A DNA stretch of 33,925 nt from Actinomycetes bacterium (GTDB lineage: Bacteria; Actinomycetota; Actinomycetes; JACCUZ01). Positions 1 through 7,366 of this stretch are shown here, in pieces; the first letter of the stretch is position 1, and every line of letters starts with the position of its first letter. Where the stretch lies: NCBI GenBank assembly GCA_035489715.1, contig DATHAP010000020.1, forward strand, positions 1 through 33,925, in the 5' to 3' direction. A program made the translations under genes and the position numbers. Under the pieces are notes generated by a model. That model did no database searches. It had not been told where the DNA came from and was given only the letters and a program-made list of their open reading frames with translations.

Positions 1-116
1 AGCTGCAGGGGACCGTGCCTACCGCCGTTGTTCTGGGCGGAGAGCCCGAACAGCAGGAGGATCGCGGCGGCGACGAAGAAGTTGACGCTGATCCCGGCGT
101 AGCAGGAACGACCCAT
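1..116 (-). CDS. Partial ORF, N-terminus of a possible membrane protein
   Basis: The window edge cuts this reading frame, so only about 38 N-terminal residues are visible. From an ATG at 116 it reads into a strongly hydrophobic stretch (roughly residues 8-26, containing NFFVAAAILLLFGLS), which looks like a first transmembrane helix. It lies 42 bp downstream of the LysR gene on the same strand, so it could be a co-transcribed target. There is no clear Shine-Dalgarno sequence or -10 box before the ATG. The opposite strand is also open here but encodes a charged, low-information sequence typical of a shadow frame. I do not recognise the family. Confidence 0.35.
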   Translation of the reverse strand, partial: MGRSCYAGISVNFFVAAAILLLFGLSAQNNGGRHGPLQ

Positions 117-158
117 CGTGAGCGTTGCCGCCCTGTGTGACGTACCCCCCTCGGCGGC

Positions 159-1082
159 TCATCCCCACTGCGAGCTCAGCTCGGCGCACACGTCGGCAGC
201 AAGGTCGGCGAACTGCGCGACGTACGGCGGGAGCTGGCGGTCCGCGTGCGAGACGAGGCCGAGGCTGCGCGGGGGCAGCCCGGTGACCACCGGCACGACC
301 GAGACCTCGGGGTCGTCCTCGTCGACGGTCAGCCGCGGCATCAGCGCGTAGCCGAGGCCGGCCGCGACGAAGCCCTGGATCGTCGGGTTGTCGTTGGAGC
401 GGAACACGATCGACGGATCGGTGCCGGTGCGCCGCAGCTGCCGCAGCAGCTCCTGGTCGAGCTCCTCGTCGAGGAACCCGATCAGCGGCAGCCGGGCAGC
501 CTGGCGCAGGCTCACCGAGCGCGCGCCTGCCACGTCGGCGCCGGCCGGTGCCACCAGCACGAACGGGTCGTCGAGCACCCGCCGGACCGCGAACGGCCCG
601 TCGCGCACCGGCAGCGGGGCGAACGACAGGTCGAACCGGCCCGACTCGACGGCGTCGACCAGCTCGGCGTGGTCGAAGGTCTCGTGCGGCGACAGCGTCA
701 CCCCGGGGCGGGCCGCCCGGAAGCGCTTCAGCAGCCAGGGCAGCACCTTGGTCCCGACGCTCTGCATCGTGCCGACGCGCAGCGTGCCGCGGTCGCCGGC
801 CGAGATCGCGTCGAGGTCGGCGCGGGCGGCCTGCAGGCGCGCCAGGACGGCCCTGGCGTGCACCACGAGCGCCTCGCCCGCGGGCGTCAGCGACACCCGG
901 CGCGGCCCGCCCGGACGTACCAGCAGCGAGGCGCCGGCGACCCGCTCCAGGGAAGCGATCTGCTGGCTCACCGCGGACTGGGTGTAGCCGAGCTCGTCCG
1001 CCGCAGCCCCGAAGGTGCCCGTGCCGACGACCGCCACGAGTGCCGCGAGATGCCGCGGGTCCGGCAACAGAAGATCAGTCAT
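159..1082 (-). CDS. LysR-family transcriptional regulator
   Basis: This 307-residue protein has the length and layout of a LysR-type regulator. The N-terminal winged helix-turn-helix covers about residues 8-67 and includes the characteristic GYTQSAVSQQIASLE recognition region. A periplasmic-binding-like effector domain runs from about residue 90 to the end. The ATG at 1082 places the helix-turn-helix at the usual distance from the N-terminus. The open frame continues upstream but carries no family homology there. The effector is unknown. A near-perfect inverted repeat with T-N11-A spacing covers the start codon, which suggests autoregulation. The downstream partial membrane ORF and the divergent zinc-ribbon gene are its nearest possible targets. 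Confidence 0.9.
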   Translation of the reverse strand: MTDLLLPDPRHLAALVAVVGTGTFGAAADELGYTQSAVSQQIASLERVAGASLLVRPGGPRRVSLTPAGEALVVHARAVLARLQAARADLDAISAGDRGTLRVGTMQSVGTKVLPWLLKRFRAARPGVTLSPHETFDHAELVDAVESGRFDLSFAPLPVRDGPFAVRRVLDDPFVLVAPAGADVAGARSVSLRQAARLPLIGFLDEELDQELLRQLRRTGTDPSIVFRSNDNPTIQGFVAAGLGYALMPRLTVDEDDPEVSVVPVVTGLPPRSLGLVSHADRQLPPYVAQFADLAADVCAELSSQWG

Positions 1083-1096
1083 GCTTATCGAGTATG
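1080..1096. promoter_or_regulatory. Candidate LysR-box over the regulator start codon
   Basis: The arms CATGCT and AGTATG flank a 5-bp centre and differ from perfect symmetry at one position. The T and A are 11 bp apart, matching the T-N11-A LysR-type motif. It overlaps the ATG of the regulator and lies 50 bp upstream of the divergent zinc-ribbon gene, so one site could serve autorepression and divergent control. Confidence 0.4.
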
Positions 1097-1145
1097 CCAG
1101 GAAGACTGGTTGGACTGATCGACCACGAAGGCCGACGATGGAAAC

Positions 1146-1328
1146 ATGTTCCTCACCGACTGCCACTCCTGCGGCCTGCGCGAGCTGCGCGGCCCGCGCT
1201 CCATCGAGCTGCTGGCCAACACCGATCACGGCATCGACCTCGTCTACCGGTGCACCCGCTGCGGCACCAGCAACGTGCTGGGCGCCTCGCCGGCGGCCCC
1301 GGTCTACTCGGTGGTCAGCGCGGCGTAG
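1146..1328 (+). CDS. Small zinc-ribbon-like protein, function unknown
   Basis: This 60-residue protein carries two CxxC knuckles, C6-H-S-C9 and C36-T-R-C39, separated by 26 residues. That spacing is typical of a small zinc ribbon. The tail after residue 45 is Ala/Pro/Val-rich. I choose the ATG at 1146 because it puts the first knuckle at the very N-terminus. The upstream GATGGAAAC is only a weak ribosome-binding site. It is divergent from the LysR gene, and its last 25 bases overlap the 3' end of adenosine deaminase on the other strand. The paired cysteines make a shadow ORF unlikely. It could bind metal, nucleic acid or a protein partner; no function can be assigned. Confidence 0.7.
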   Translation: MFLTDCHSCGLRELRGPRSIELLANTDHGIDLVYRCTRCGTSNVLGASPAAPVYSVVSAA

Positions 1329-2431
1329 CCCGGCTTGATGACCTCGTTGATGAGCGCCAGCCGCTCGTCGAAGGGGACGAAGGCCGACTTCATCGCGTTG
1401 ACGGTGAACCACTGGAAGTCGCCCCAGCCGTAGCCGAACGCCTCGGCGAGCTGCGCGAACTCCTTGGTCATCGAGGTGCCGCTCATCAGCCGGTTGTCGG
1501 TGTTGATGGTCACCCGGAAGTAGAGCCGGCGCAACAGCCCGATCGGGTGCTCGGCGATCGACTTGGCCGCCCCGGTCATCACGTTGGACGTGGGGCACAT
1601 CTCGAGCGGGATGCGCTTGTCGCGGACGTACGCCGCCAGGCGACCCAGCCGGACCTGCGCGGGGTCGGTGCGGACTCCGTCGACCGCCTCGATGTCGTCG
1701 ATGATGCGCACTCCGTGGCCGAGCCGGTCGGCGCCGCACCACTGGATCGCCTGCCAGATCGACGGCAGCCCGAAGCCCTCACCGGCGTGGATCGTGAAGT
1801 GCGCGTTCTCGCGCTGGAGGTACTCGAACGCGTCGAGGTGGCGGGTCGGCGGGTAGCCGGCCTCGGCACCGGCGATGTCGAAGCCGGCCACGCCGCCGTC
1901 GCGGTGCTCGACGGCCAGCTCGGCGATCTCCATCGACCGGGCGGCGTGCCGCATCGCGGTCAGCAGGGCGCCGACCCGGATCCGGTGGCCGGCCGCAGCC
2001 GCCCGGCGCTCGCCCTCGCGGAAGCCCTCGTTCACGGCGCGGACCACCTCTTCGAGGGCCAGGCCCCCGGTGACGTGCAGCTCCGGGGCGTAACGCACCT
2101 CGGCGTAGACCACACCGTCGGCCGCCAGGTCCTCCGCGCACTCGGCAGCGACCCGCTGCAGCGCATCGGCGGTCTGCATGACACCGACGGTGTGGGCGAA
2201 TGTCTCCAGGTAGTCCTCGAGCGACCCCGAGCTCGCCGCCTCGACGAACCACCGGCCGAGCTCCGCGACGTCGGTCGTCGGCAGCGCGGTGTAACCGTTC
2301 TCCAGCGCCAGCTCGACCACGCTGGCCGGGCGCAATCCGCCGTCCAGGTGATCGTGCAGGAGGACCTTCGGCGCCCGCCGCAGGTCGGACTCGCCCGGCC
2401 CGGAGGACGCGTTGGTCAAAGAGTTGGTCAC
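1304..2431 (-). CDS. add: Adenosine deaminase
   Basis: This cytosolic zinc hydrolase converts (deoxy)adenosine to (deoxy)inosine plus ammonia. At 375 residues it has the normal length. The zinc and catalytic motifs are complete: H26-D-H28-L-D-G, H215-A-G-E218, H239 in LGHG, PTSN near 281, and N310-T-D312-N. The GTG start at 2431 is preceded 6 nt upstream by TAACCT, a -10 box that would give a leaderless mRNA, and there is no Shine-Dalgarno sequence. The gene is transcribed in the same direction as the cdd-deoA operon but is separated from it by an opposite-strand gene. It extends the same salvage pathway to purine nucleosides. Its 3' end overlaps the convergent zinc-ribbon gene. Confidence 0.97.
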   Translation of the reverse strand: MTNSLTNASSGPGESDLRRAPKVLLHDHLDGGLRPASVVELALENGYTALPTTDVAELGRWFVEAASSGSLEDYLETFAHTVGVMQTADALQRVAAECAEDLAADGVVYAEVRYAPELHVTGGLALEEVVRAVNEGFREGERRAAAAGHRIRVGALLTAMRHAARSMEIAELAVEHRDGGVAGFDIAGAEAGYPPTRHLDAFEYLQRENAHFTIHAGEGFGLPSIWQAIQWCGADRLGHGVRIIDDIEAVDGVRTDPAQVRLGRLAAYVRDKRIPLEMCPTSNVMTGAAKSIAEHPIGLLRRLYFRVTINTDNRLMSGTSMTKEFAQLAEAFGYGWGDFQWFTVNAMKSAFVPFDERLALINEVIKPGYAALTTE

Positions 2432-2437
2432 GGCCGG

Positions 2438-2447
2438 AGGTTACCGT
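2438..2447. promoter_or_regulatory. Bidirectional -10 element between add and the divergent gene
   Basis: The decamer AGGTTACCGT fits ANNNTANNNT. It reads TAACCT towards add and TACCGT towards the 2494 gene, and the two boxes share the central TA. The add GTG begins 6 nt after its box (leaderless). The other gene would have a leader of about 40 nt that contains an AGAGG ribosome-binding site. No convincing -35 is seen on either side. Confidence 0.5.
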
Positions 2448-2493
2448 CTGCAAGACTCTCAACTTCGGGGTCCCGAGGCACGATGAAAGAGGC

Positions 2494-2904
2494 ATGACGG
2501 TGGGTGCACGCGAGGACGTCCGGATCATCCGGCCCGCGGCCATCCTGGACGAGCGCGCCGCAGCGCAGGTGCTCCAGCAGCTGCGGCGCCTCGACGTGTC
2601 CGCAGGCGGGGTCTGGAACGCCAGCTCCTCGCTCTGGCAGCGCTACGACGCCCCGTGGGACGGCGTGGGCGGCACCCGGGGCGAGGCGCAGCTGCTCGGC
2701 TCGATCGCCGTCATGTACGACAGCCCCCACCGGCACGAGATCACGATCTACAAGGTGACCGTGACCGAGCACGGCCTCGACCAGGGCTGGACCGTCGAGA
2801 GCCTCTGCGACGACGCGCTGATCTGGGCCGGCCTGACGATCGCCACCTGCCCCCGGGCCGAGCTCAACCCGCCGCCCGAGCACGACCCGTTCCGCCGCCG
2901 CTGA
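2494..2904 (+). CDS. Conserved-looking hypothetical protein
   Basis: This 136-residue protein belongs to no family I recognise. It has no signal peptide or transmembrane segment, so it is probably cytosolic. The middle is mixed alpha/beta with aromatic residues (WNASSSLWQRYDAPWDGVGG at about 38-57, then a strand-rich stretch HEITIYKVTVTEHG). The C-terminus is Pro/Arg-rich. The ATG at 2494 follows AAAGAGG at a good distance, and the frame upstream of it is only the antisense of add. It is divergent from add and ends 9 bp before the convergent cupin gene. Codon use matches the neighbours. It may relate to nucleoside metabolism by position only. Confidence 0.75.
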   Translation: MTVGAREDVRIIRPAAILDERAAAQVLQQLRRLDVSAGGVWNASSSLWQRYDAPWDGVGGTRGEAQLLGSIAVMYDSPHRHEITIYKVTVTEHGLDQGWTVESLCDDALIWAGLTIATCPRAELNPPPEHDPFRRR

Positions 2905-2913
2905 CCGGACGGC

Positions 2914-3270
2914 TCACTCCTCGCGGTGGGCGAGCGCCGGGTCGAAGGCCGGCAGGCAGACCGCGACGTACTCCGCCCCCTCCGGACCCACGCTGTAGCG
3001 CACCCGCTCGCCCGCCCGGGTGATGACCGCCTGGCCGGCCGGCACGGTGAGCCTGCCCTCGTCGTGCTCGACGACGACGGAGCCGGCCAGCACCAGGGTG
3101 ACCTCGTCGAACTCGGGCACCTGGGCCGGCTCGTCCCACCCGGCCGGGGCCCGCATGTGCGCGACCGACACCGCGGCGGTGCCGGTCGTGATTTTGCCGA
3201 CGTACTCGTGGATGACCTTCCCGCCGGGCACCGGGATCCGGGTCGGCTCCCCGACCAGCCGCGGGGTCAC
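2914..3270 (-). CDS. Cupin-domain protein
   Basis: This 118-residue single-domain protein has a double-stranded beta-helix signature. PEFDEVTLVLAGSVVVEHD (about 52-70) is the first cupin motif, and PAGQAVITRAGERVRYSV is the second. The metal-ligand pattern is weak: the first motif has Glu/Asp rather than the usual HxH, so it may be a binding rather than a catalytic cupin. The GTG start at 3270 overlaps the deoA stop codon as GTGA, which indicates translational coupling. It is therefore the last gene of the nucleoside uptake and catabolism operon. It might act on or sense a sugar phosphate or nucleoside, but the sequence does not show which. Confidence 0.8.
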   Translation of the reverse strand: MTPRLVGEPTRIPVPGGKVIHEYVGKITTGTAAVSVAHMRAPAGWDEPAQVPEFDEVTLVLAGSVVVEHDEGRLTVPAGQAVITRAGERVRYSVGPEGAEYVAVCLPAFDPALAHREE

Positions 3271-4562
3271 TCGGCGATCCGGTCGAGGACCAGACCCGGC
3301 AGGTCGGGGCGGTCGCCCTCCGGGACGATGACGACGGCCTCGGCGAGCGCTTCCTGGGCGCCGGCGAACCGGGCGGTGTCGTCGCTGTGCAGCGTGAAGA
3401 GCGGCTCCCCGCCGCGGACCGCGGCGCCGGGCTTGGCGTGCATCTCCACACCGGCCCCGGCCTGCACCGGGTCCTCCTTGCGGGCCCGGCCGGCGCCGAG
3501 GCGCCAGGCGGCCACCCCGACGGCGTAGGCGTCCAGCCCGGCGAGCACGCCGTCGGCCGGGGCCGGCACCACCTGGGTCTCCCGGGCCGTCGGCAGGGTC
3601 GCGTCCGGGTCACCGCCCTGGGCCGCGACCATCCGACGCCACGAGTCCATCGCCGAGCCGTCGCGCAGCCGGTCGGCCGGGTCGACGTCGGTGATGCCGG
3701 CCCCGGCGAGCATCTCGCGGGCCAGCAGGACGGTGAGCTCGACGACGTCGGGGGGCCCGCCGCCGGCCAGCACCTCGACCGACTCGCGCACCTCCAGCGC
3801 ATTGCCGGCGGTCAGCCCGAGGGGGGTCGTCATGTCGGTGAGCAGCGCGACGGTGCGCACGTCGTGGTCGCTGCCGAGAGCGACCATCGTCCGGGCCAGC
3901 TCGCGCGCGGACTCGAGGTCCTTCATGAAGGCGCCGGAGCCGACCTTCACGTCGAGCACCAGCGCACCGGTGCCCTCGGCGATCTTCTTGCTCATGATCG
4001 AGCTCGCGATCAGCGGGATCGCCTCGACGGTGCCGGTGACGTCGCGCAGCGCGTAGAGCTTCTTGTCGGCCGGCGCCAGGTCGTCGCCGGCGGCGCACAC
4101 CACCGCCCCGACGTCGGCCAGCTGGGCGAGCATCTCCGCACGCGACAGCGTCGCCCGCCAGCCGGGGATCGACTCGAGCTTGTCCAGCGTGCCGCCGGTG
4201 TGACCCAGGCCACGGCCGCTCAGCTGCGGCACGGCCGCCCCGCAGGCGGCGACCAGCGGCGCCAACGGCAGCGTGATCTTGTCGCCCACCCCGCCGGTGG
4301 AGTGCTTGTCGGTCGTCGGCCGGCCGCCCACCGACTCCGGCGGGAACGACATCCGGATGCCCGAGGAGATCATCGCGTCGGTCCACCGCGAGATCTCGCG
4401 CCGGTCCATGCCGTTGAGCAGGATCGCCATCGCCAGGGCCGACATCTGCTCGTCGGCGACGTCGCCGCGGGTGTAGGCCGACAGCACCCAGTCGATCTGC
4501 TCGTCGGTGAGGGCCTGCCGGTCCCGCTTGGCCCGGATCACGTCGACCGCGGACTGGCTCAC
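3267..4562 (-). CDS. deoA: Thymidine / pyrimidine-nucleoside phosphorylase
   Basis: This cytosolic enzyme splits thymidine or deoxyuridine (and uridine in the pyrimidine-nucleoside type) with phosphate to give a free base and (deoxy)ribose-1-phosphate. At 431 residues it has family length. It shows the phosphate-binding K86-H-S-T-G-G-V-G-D-K loop, the family signature SGRGLGHTGGTLDKLE (about 114-129), and SSIMSKKIAEGTGALVLDVK further on. The C-terminal lobe resembles the biotinyl-like domain of the family. The GTG start at 4562 overlaps the cdd stop as GTGA. Cdd would feed it deoxyuridine and uridine. The sequence alone cannot separate thymidine-specific from broad pyrimidine specificity. Confidence 0.95.
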   Translation of the reverse strand: MSQSAVDVIRAKRDRQALTDEQIDWVLSAYTRGDVADEQMSALAMAILLNGMDRREISRWTDAMISSGIRMSFPPESVGGRPTTDKHSTGGVGDKITLPLAPLVAACGAAVPQLSGRGLGHTGGTLDKLESIPGWRATLSRAEMLAQLADVGAVVCAAGDDLAPADKKLYALRDVTGTVEAIPLIASSIMSKKIAEGTGALVLDVKVGSGAFMKDLESARELARTMVALGSDHDVRTVALLTDMTTPLGLTAGNALEVRESVEVLAGGGPPDVVELTVLLAREMLAGAGITDVDPADRLRDGSAMDSWRRMVAAQGGDPDATLPTARETQVVPAPADGVLAGLDAYAVGVAAWRLGAGRARKEDPVQAGAGVEMHAKPGAAVRGGEPLFTLHSDDTARFAGAQEALAEAVVIVPEGDRPDLPGLVLDRIAE

Positions 4563-4969
4563 TCTGCACGCTCCACCAGGTCGTCCGACCCGAACGCGTC
4601 GGGCAGCACCTCGCTCATCGGGCGCACGCCGCGCACGGTCTCGAGCAGCATGCCGGGGCCGCCGTTCTCCCAGAGGATCTGGCGGCAGCGACCGCAGGGC
4701 ATCAGCGCCTCGCCGTGCTGGTCGACGCACGCGACCGCGACCAGCCGGCCGCCGCCGGTCGAGTGCAGGGCGGACACCAGGCCGCACTCGGCGCACAGGC
4801 CCACCCCGTAGGCGGCGTTCTCGACGTTGCAGCCCACGACGACCCGGCCGTCGTCGACCAGTCCGGCCGCACCGACCTTGAAGTGCGAGTACGGCGCGTA
4901 GGCCCGGGCCATCACGTCGGTCGCGGCCTTGCGCAGGGCAGCCCAGTCGACGTCCGGCGGGTCAGCCAC
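4559..4969 (-). CDS. cdd: Cytidine deaminase
   Basis: This small tetrameric-type enzyme of 136 residues deaminates (deoxy)cytidine to (deoxy)uridine. The zinc site is complete: C59-A-E61 supplies one ligand and the catalytic glutamate, and P91-C92-G-R-C95 supplies the other two cysteines. The substrate-binding FKVGAAGLVDDG and NVENAAYG segments are present. The GTG start at 4969 overlaps the end of the upstream permease gene by 8 bp. The position, directly after a nucleoside transporter and directly before deoA, supports a catabolic salvage role. Confidence 0.97.
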   Translation of the reverse strand: MADPPDVDWAALRKAATDVMARAYAPYSHFKVGAAGLVDDGRVVVGCNVENAAYGVGLCAECGLVSALHSTGGGRLVAVACVDQHGEALMPCGRCRQILWENGGPGMLLETVRGVRPMSEVLPDAFGSDDLVERAE

Positions 4970-6233
4970 CTTGGCCTCGCCGGTAGGGCAACCCGTCCGC
5001 GGCGGGCATGCGTAGTCGTTGCGAGGCGAAGGCGAGGACGAGCAACGTCGTGACGTACGGCGTCATGTTGGTGATCTGCTCGGGCAGGGTGTCGGTGGCG
5101 GCGTACCAGACCAGGAACACCACCCCCGCGACGAACGTGACGGCCGCGCCGACCACCCGCCGCCGCACGGCGAGCCAGATGCTCACGACCACGAGCAGGA
5201 CGCCGACGAGCAGCAGCAGCGCGTGCACCGCCTCGCTGCTGCGCAGCTGCAGCGCGTCGGTGTAGCCGAAGAGCCCGGCACCGGCCGCGAGCCCGCCCGG
5301 ACGCCAGTTGCCGAAGATCATGGCTGCCAGGCCGATGAAGCCGCGCCCGCCGGTCTGGCCCTCGCGGTAGCCGTTGCCGAGGACGAGCGCGAGGTAGGCG
5401 CCGCCGAAGCCGGCCAGGCCGCCGGAGACGAGCACCGCGGCGTACTTCATCAGGTAGACGTTGACGCCCAGCGACTCGGCGGCGACCGGGCTCTCGCCGC
5501 AGGACCGCAGGCGCAGCCCGAACGCCGTGCGCCAGAGCACGTAGTAGGTGCCGACGACGAGCAGGATCGCCACCAGGGTGAGCAGCGAGATGCCCACGGT
5601 CAGGCCGCGCACGATGCCCGCGACGTCGGAGACGAGGAACCAGCCCTTGTCCTGCAGCTCGTCCAGCGGGTCGCCGATCCCGGGGATCGACACCTCGGAG
5701 ATGTCGCCGATCGGCGGCGACTGGGACTCGCCGCCGCCGGGGGTGCCCTCGAAGGCGATGACGGAGAGATATTGCGTGACGCCGAGGCCCAGGATGTTGA
5801 TGGCGACACCGGAGACGATGTGGTCGACGCCGAAGGTCACGGTGGCGATGGCGTGCAGCAGGCCGCCGGCCGCGCCCATCAGGGCGCCGACGAGGACGCC
5901 GACCCATGGGCCCCAGTGGTAGCCGGCCCAACCGCCGCCCCAGGTGCCGAGGATCAGCATGCCCTCGAGGCCGATGTTGACGACGCCGGCGCGCTCCGAC
6001 CAGAGCCCACCGAGCCCGGCCATGCCGATCGGCACCGCGAGCGCCACGGCTGCACCGACGGTGCCGCTCGACGTCAGCTGGTCGGCGCCGGTGATGGCGG
6101 CGATGACCGACAGGACGACGATGAACCCGGCGAAAGCGAGGAGGACGGTCGGCCAGCCCGGTCGGGCGAGCCGGCGCTTCGGCGCCGGCGGGGCGCCGGG
6201 CGCGCCGGCCACGGCCTGGGCGGTGGCGGTCAT
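4962..6233 (-). CDS. Nucleoside ABC transporter, permease subunit 2
   Basis: This 423-residue inner-membrane permease is of the BPD_transp_2 (RbsC/YufQ-like) family. About ten hydrophobic segments are visible. It includes the family stretch GLGGLWSERAGVVNIGLEGMLI (about 71-92), the cytoplasmic coupling region GLRLRSCGESPVAAESLGVNV, and GGRGFIGLAAMIFGNWRPGG. The N-terminal 25 residues are an Ala/Pro/Arg-rich cytoplasmic tail. The ATG at 6233 overlaps the stop of the first permease (ATGA). It should form a heterodimeric channel with that permease, powered by the upstream double ATPase and fed by the BMP lipoprotein. Confidence 0.93.
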   Translation of the reverse strand: MTATAQAVAGAPGAPPAPKRRLARPGWPTVLLAFAGFIVVLSVIAAITGADQLTSSGTVGAAVALAVPIGMAGLGGLWSERAGVVNIGLEGMLILGTWGGGWAGYHWGPWVGVLVGALMGAAGGLLHAIATVTFGVDHIVSGVAINILGLGVTQYLSVIAFEGTPGGGESQSPPIGDISEVSIPGIGDPLDELQDKGWFLVSDVAGIVRGLTVGISLLTLVAILLVVGTYYVLWRTAFGLRLRSCGESPVAAESLGVNVYLMKYAAVLVSGGLAGFGGAYLALVLGNGYREGQTGGRGFIGLAAMIFGNWRPGGLAAGAGLFGYTDALQLRSSEAVHALLLLVGVLLVVVSIWLAVRRRVVGAAVTFVAGVVFLVWYAATDTLPEQITNMTPYVTTLLVLAFASQRLRMPAADGLPYRRGQGG

Positions 6234-7366
6234 GCCGGCACCCCCTCGGCGTCGACGTCACGTTGGGCGGCCAGCTCGCGGCTGACCCGGCGCTGCTCCG
6301 CGACGATGGAGTAGCGACGCACCAGCTCGTAGGCGATGACGACCGACAGCACGATCGTGCCCTGCATGATCAGGACGATCTCCTTGGAGATGTCGTTGAT
6401 GTCGAGGATGATCGACGAGGCGTCGAGGAACGAGAACAGCAGAGCGCTGAAGGCCATGCCGACCGCGTTGTTGCGGCCGAGCAGCGCGATCGCGATGCCG
6501 GTGAACCCGAGGCCGGCCGGGAAGTCCAGGCTGTACGTCCTCGAGTCGCCGCCGAGCAGCTGCGGCATGCCGACCAGGCCGGCGACGGCTCCCGACAGCA
6601 GCATCGAGATGAGCACCATGCGCTTGACGCTGACGCCGCTGGCGACCGCTGCCGGCTCGGACCGGCCGGTCGCCCGCAGGTCGTAGCCGAAGCGGGTCCG
6701 GCCGAGGACGACGGAGTAGGCGATGCCGGCTGCGATGGCGACCAGGATGAAGCCGTAGACGTCGAGCTCGCTGTCCGGGATCAGCGGGATGCCGGGGAAC
6801 GCGCCGGTCTCGTCGATCGGGTCGGTGCCGATGTTGTTGCTGCCGGCGACGTCGACGGCGACCTTGCCGAGCATGAACGCGATCAGCGAGGTGGCGATCG
6901 CGTTGAGCATGATGGTCGAGATGACCTCGCTGACGCCGCGGGTCACCTTCAGGGCGGCGGCGATGCCGGCCCACATCGCGCCGACCAGCATGGCGACCAG
7001 CACGATGATCGTGATGTGCAGCGGCTTCGGCAGGGAGAACGACCCGCCCACGACCGCGGCGGAGAAGGCGGCGAGGCGGTACTGCCCGTCGACGCCGATG
7101 TTGAACAGGTTCATCCGGAAGCCGATGGCGACGGCGAGCGCGGACAGGTAGTAGGTCACGCCCTGGTTGACCGAGAGGGCGATGACCCGCGGGGTCTTGG
7201 CGTACTCCCAGACCTGCTCGAGCGTCGACCACACCGGGTCGCCGCTCGAGACCAGCACCAGCCCGGTGACGATCAGCGAGAACAGGATGGCGAGCGCCGG
7301 GGCCGCGATGCTGACCGCGAGCCGGCGGACGTCCACGCGGCCGAACCGTGCGGTCGCGGTGCTCAT
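6230..7366 (-). CDS. Nucleoside ABC transporter, permease subunit 1
   Basis: This 378-residue polytopic membrane protein is of the same family as the second permease, YufP/NupB-like. It contains AIGFRMNLFNIGVDGQY (about 86-102), the equivalent of the NIGLEG motif in subunit 2. It also has the coupling region TRFGYDLRATGRSEPAAVASGV and an AGLGFTGIAIALLGRNN segment. The ATG at 7366 overlaps the ATPase stop (ATGA). A GGAGAGG ribosome-binding site lies inside the end of the ATPase gene. The extramembrane loop around residues 180-210 (SNNIGTDPIDETGAFPGIP) is probably periplasm-facing. Confidence 0.93.
   Translation of the reverse strand: MSTATARFGRVDVRRLAVSIAAPALAILFSLIVTGLVLVSSGDPVWSTLEQVWEYAKTPRVIALSVNQGVTYYLSALAVAIGFRMNLFNIGVDGQYRLAAFSAAVVGGSFSLPKPLHITIIVLVAMLVGAMWAGIAAALKVTRGVSEVISTIMLNAIATSLIAFMLGKVAVDVAGSNNIGTDPIDETGAFPGIPLIPDSELDVYGFILVAIAAGIAYSVVLGRTRFGYDLRATGRSEPAAVASGVSVKRMVLISMLLSGAVAGLVGMPQLLGGDSRTYSLDFPAGLGFTGIAIALLGRNNAVGMAFSALLFSFLDASSIILDINDISKEIVLIMQGTIVLSVVIAYELVRRYSIVAEQRRVSRELAAQRDVDAEGVPA

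Noticed and set aside
548-2497. A 649-codon plus-strand frame across lysR and add
   Set aside because: It overlaps three supported genes and its sequence is Arg/Ala/Pro low-complexity.
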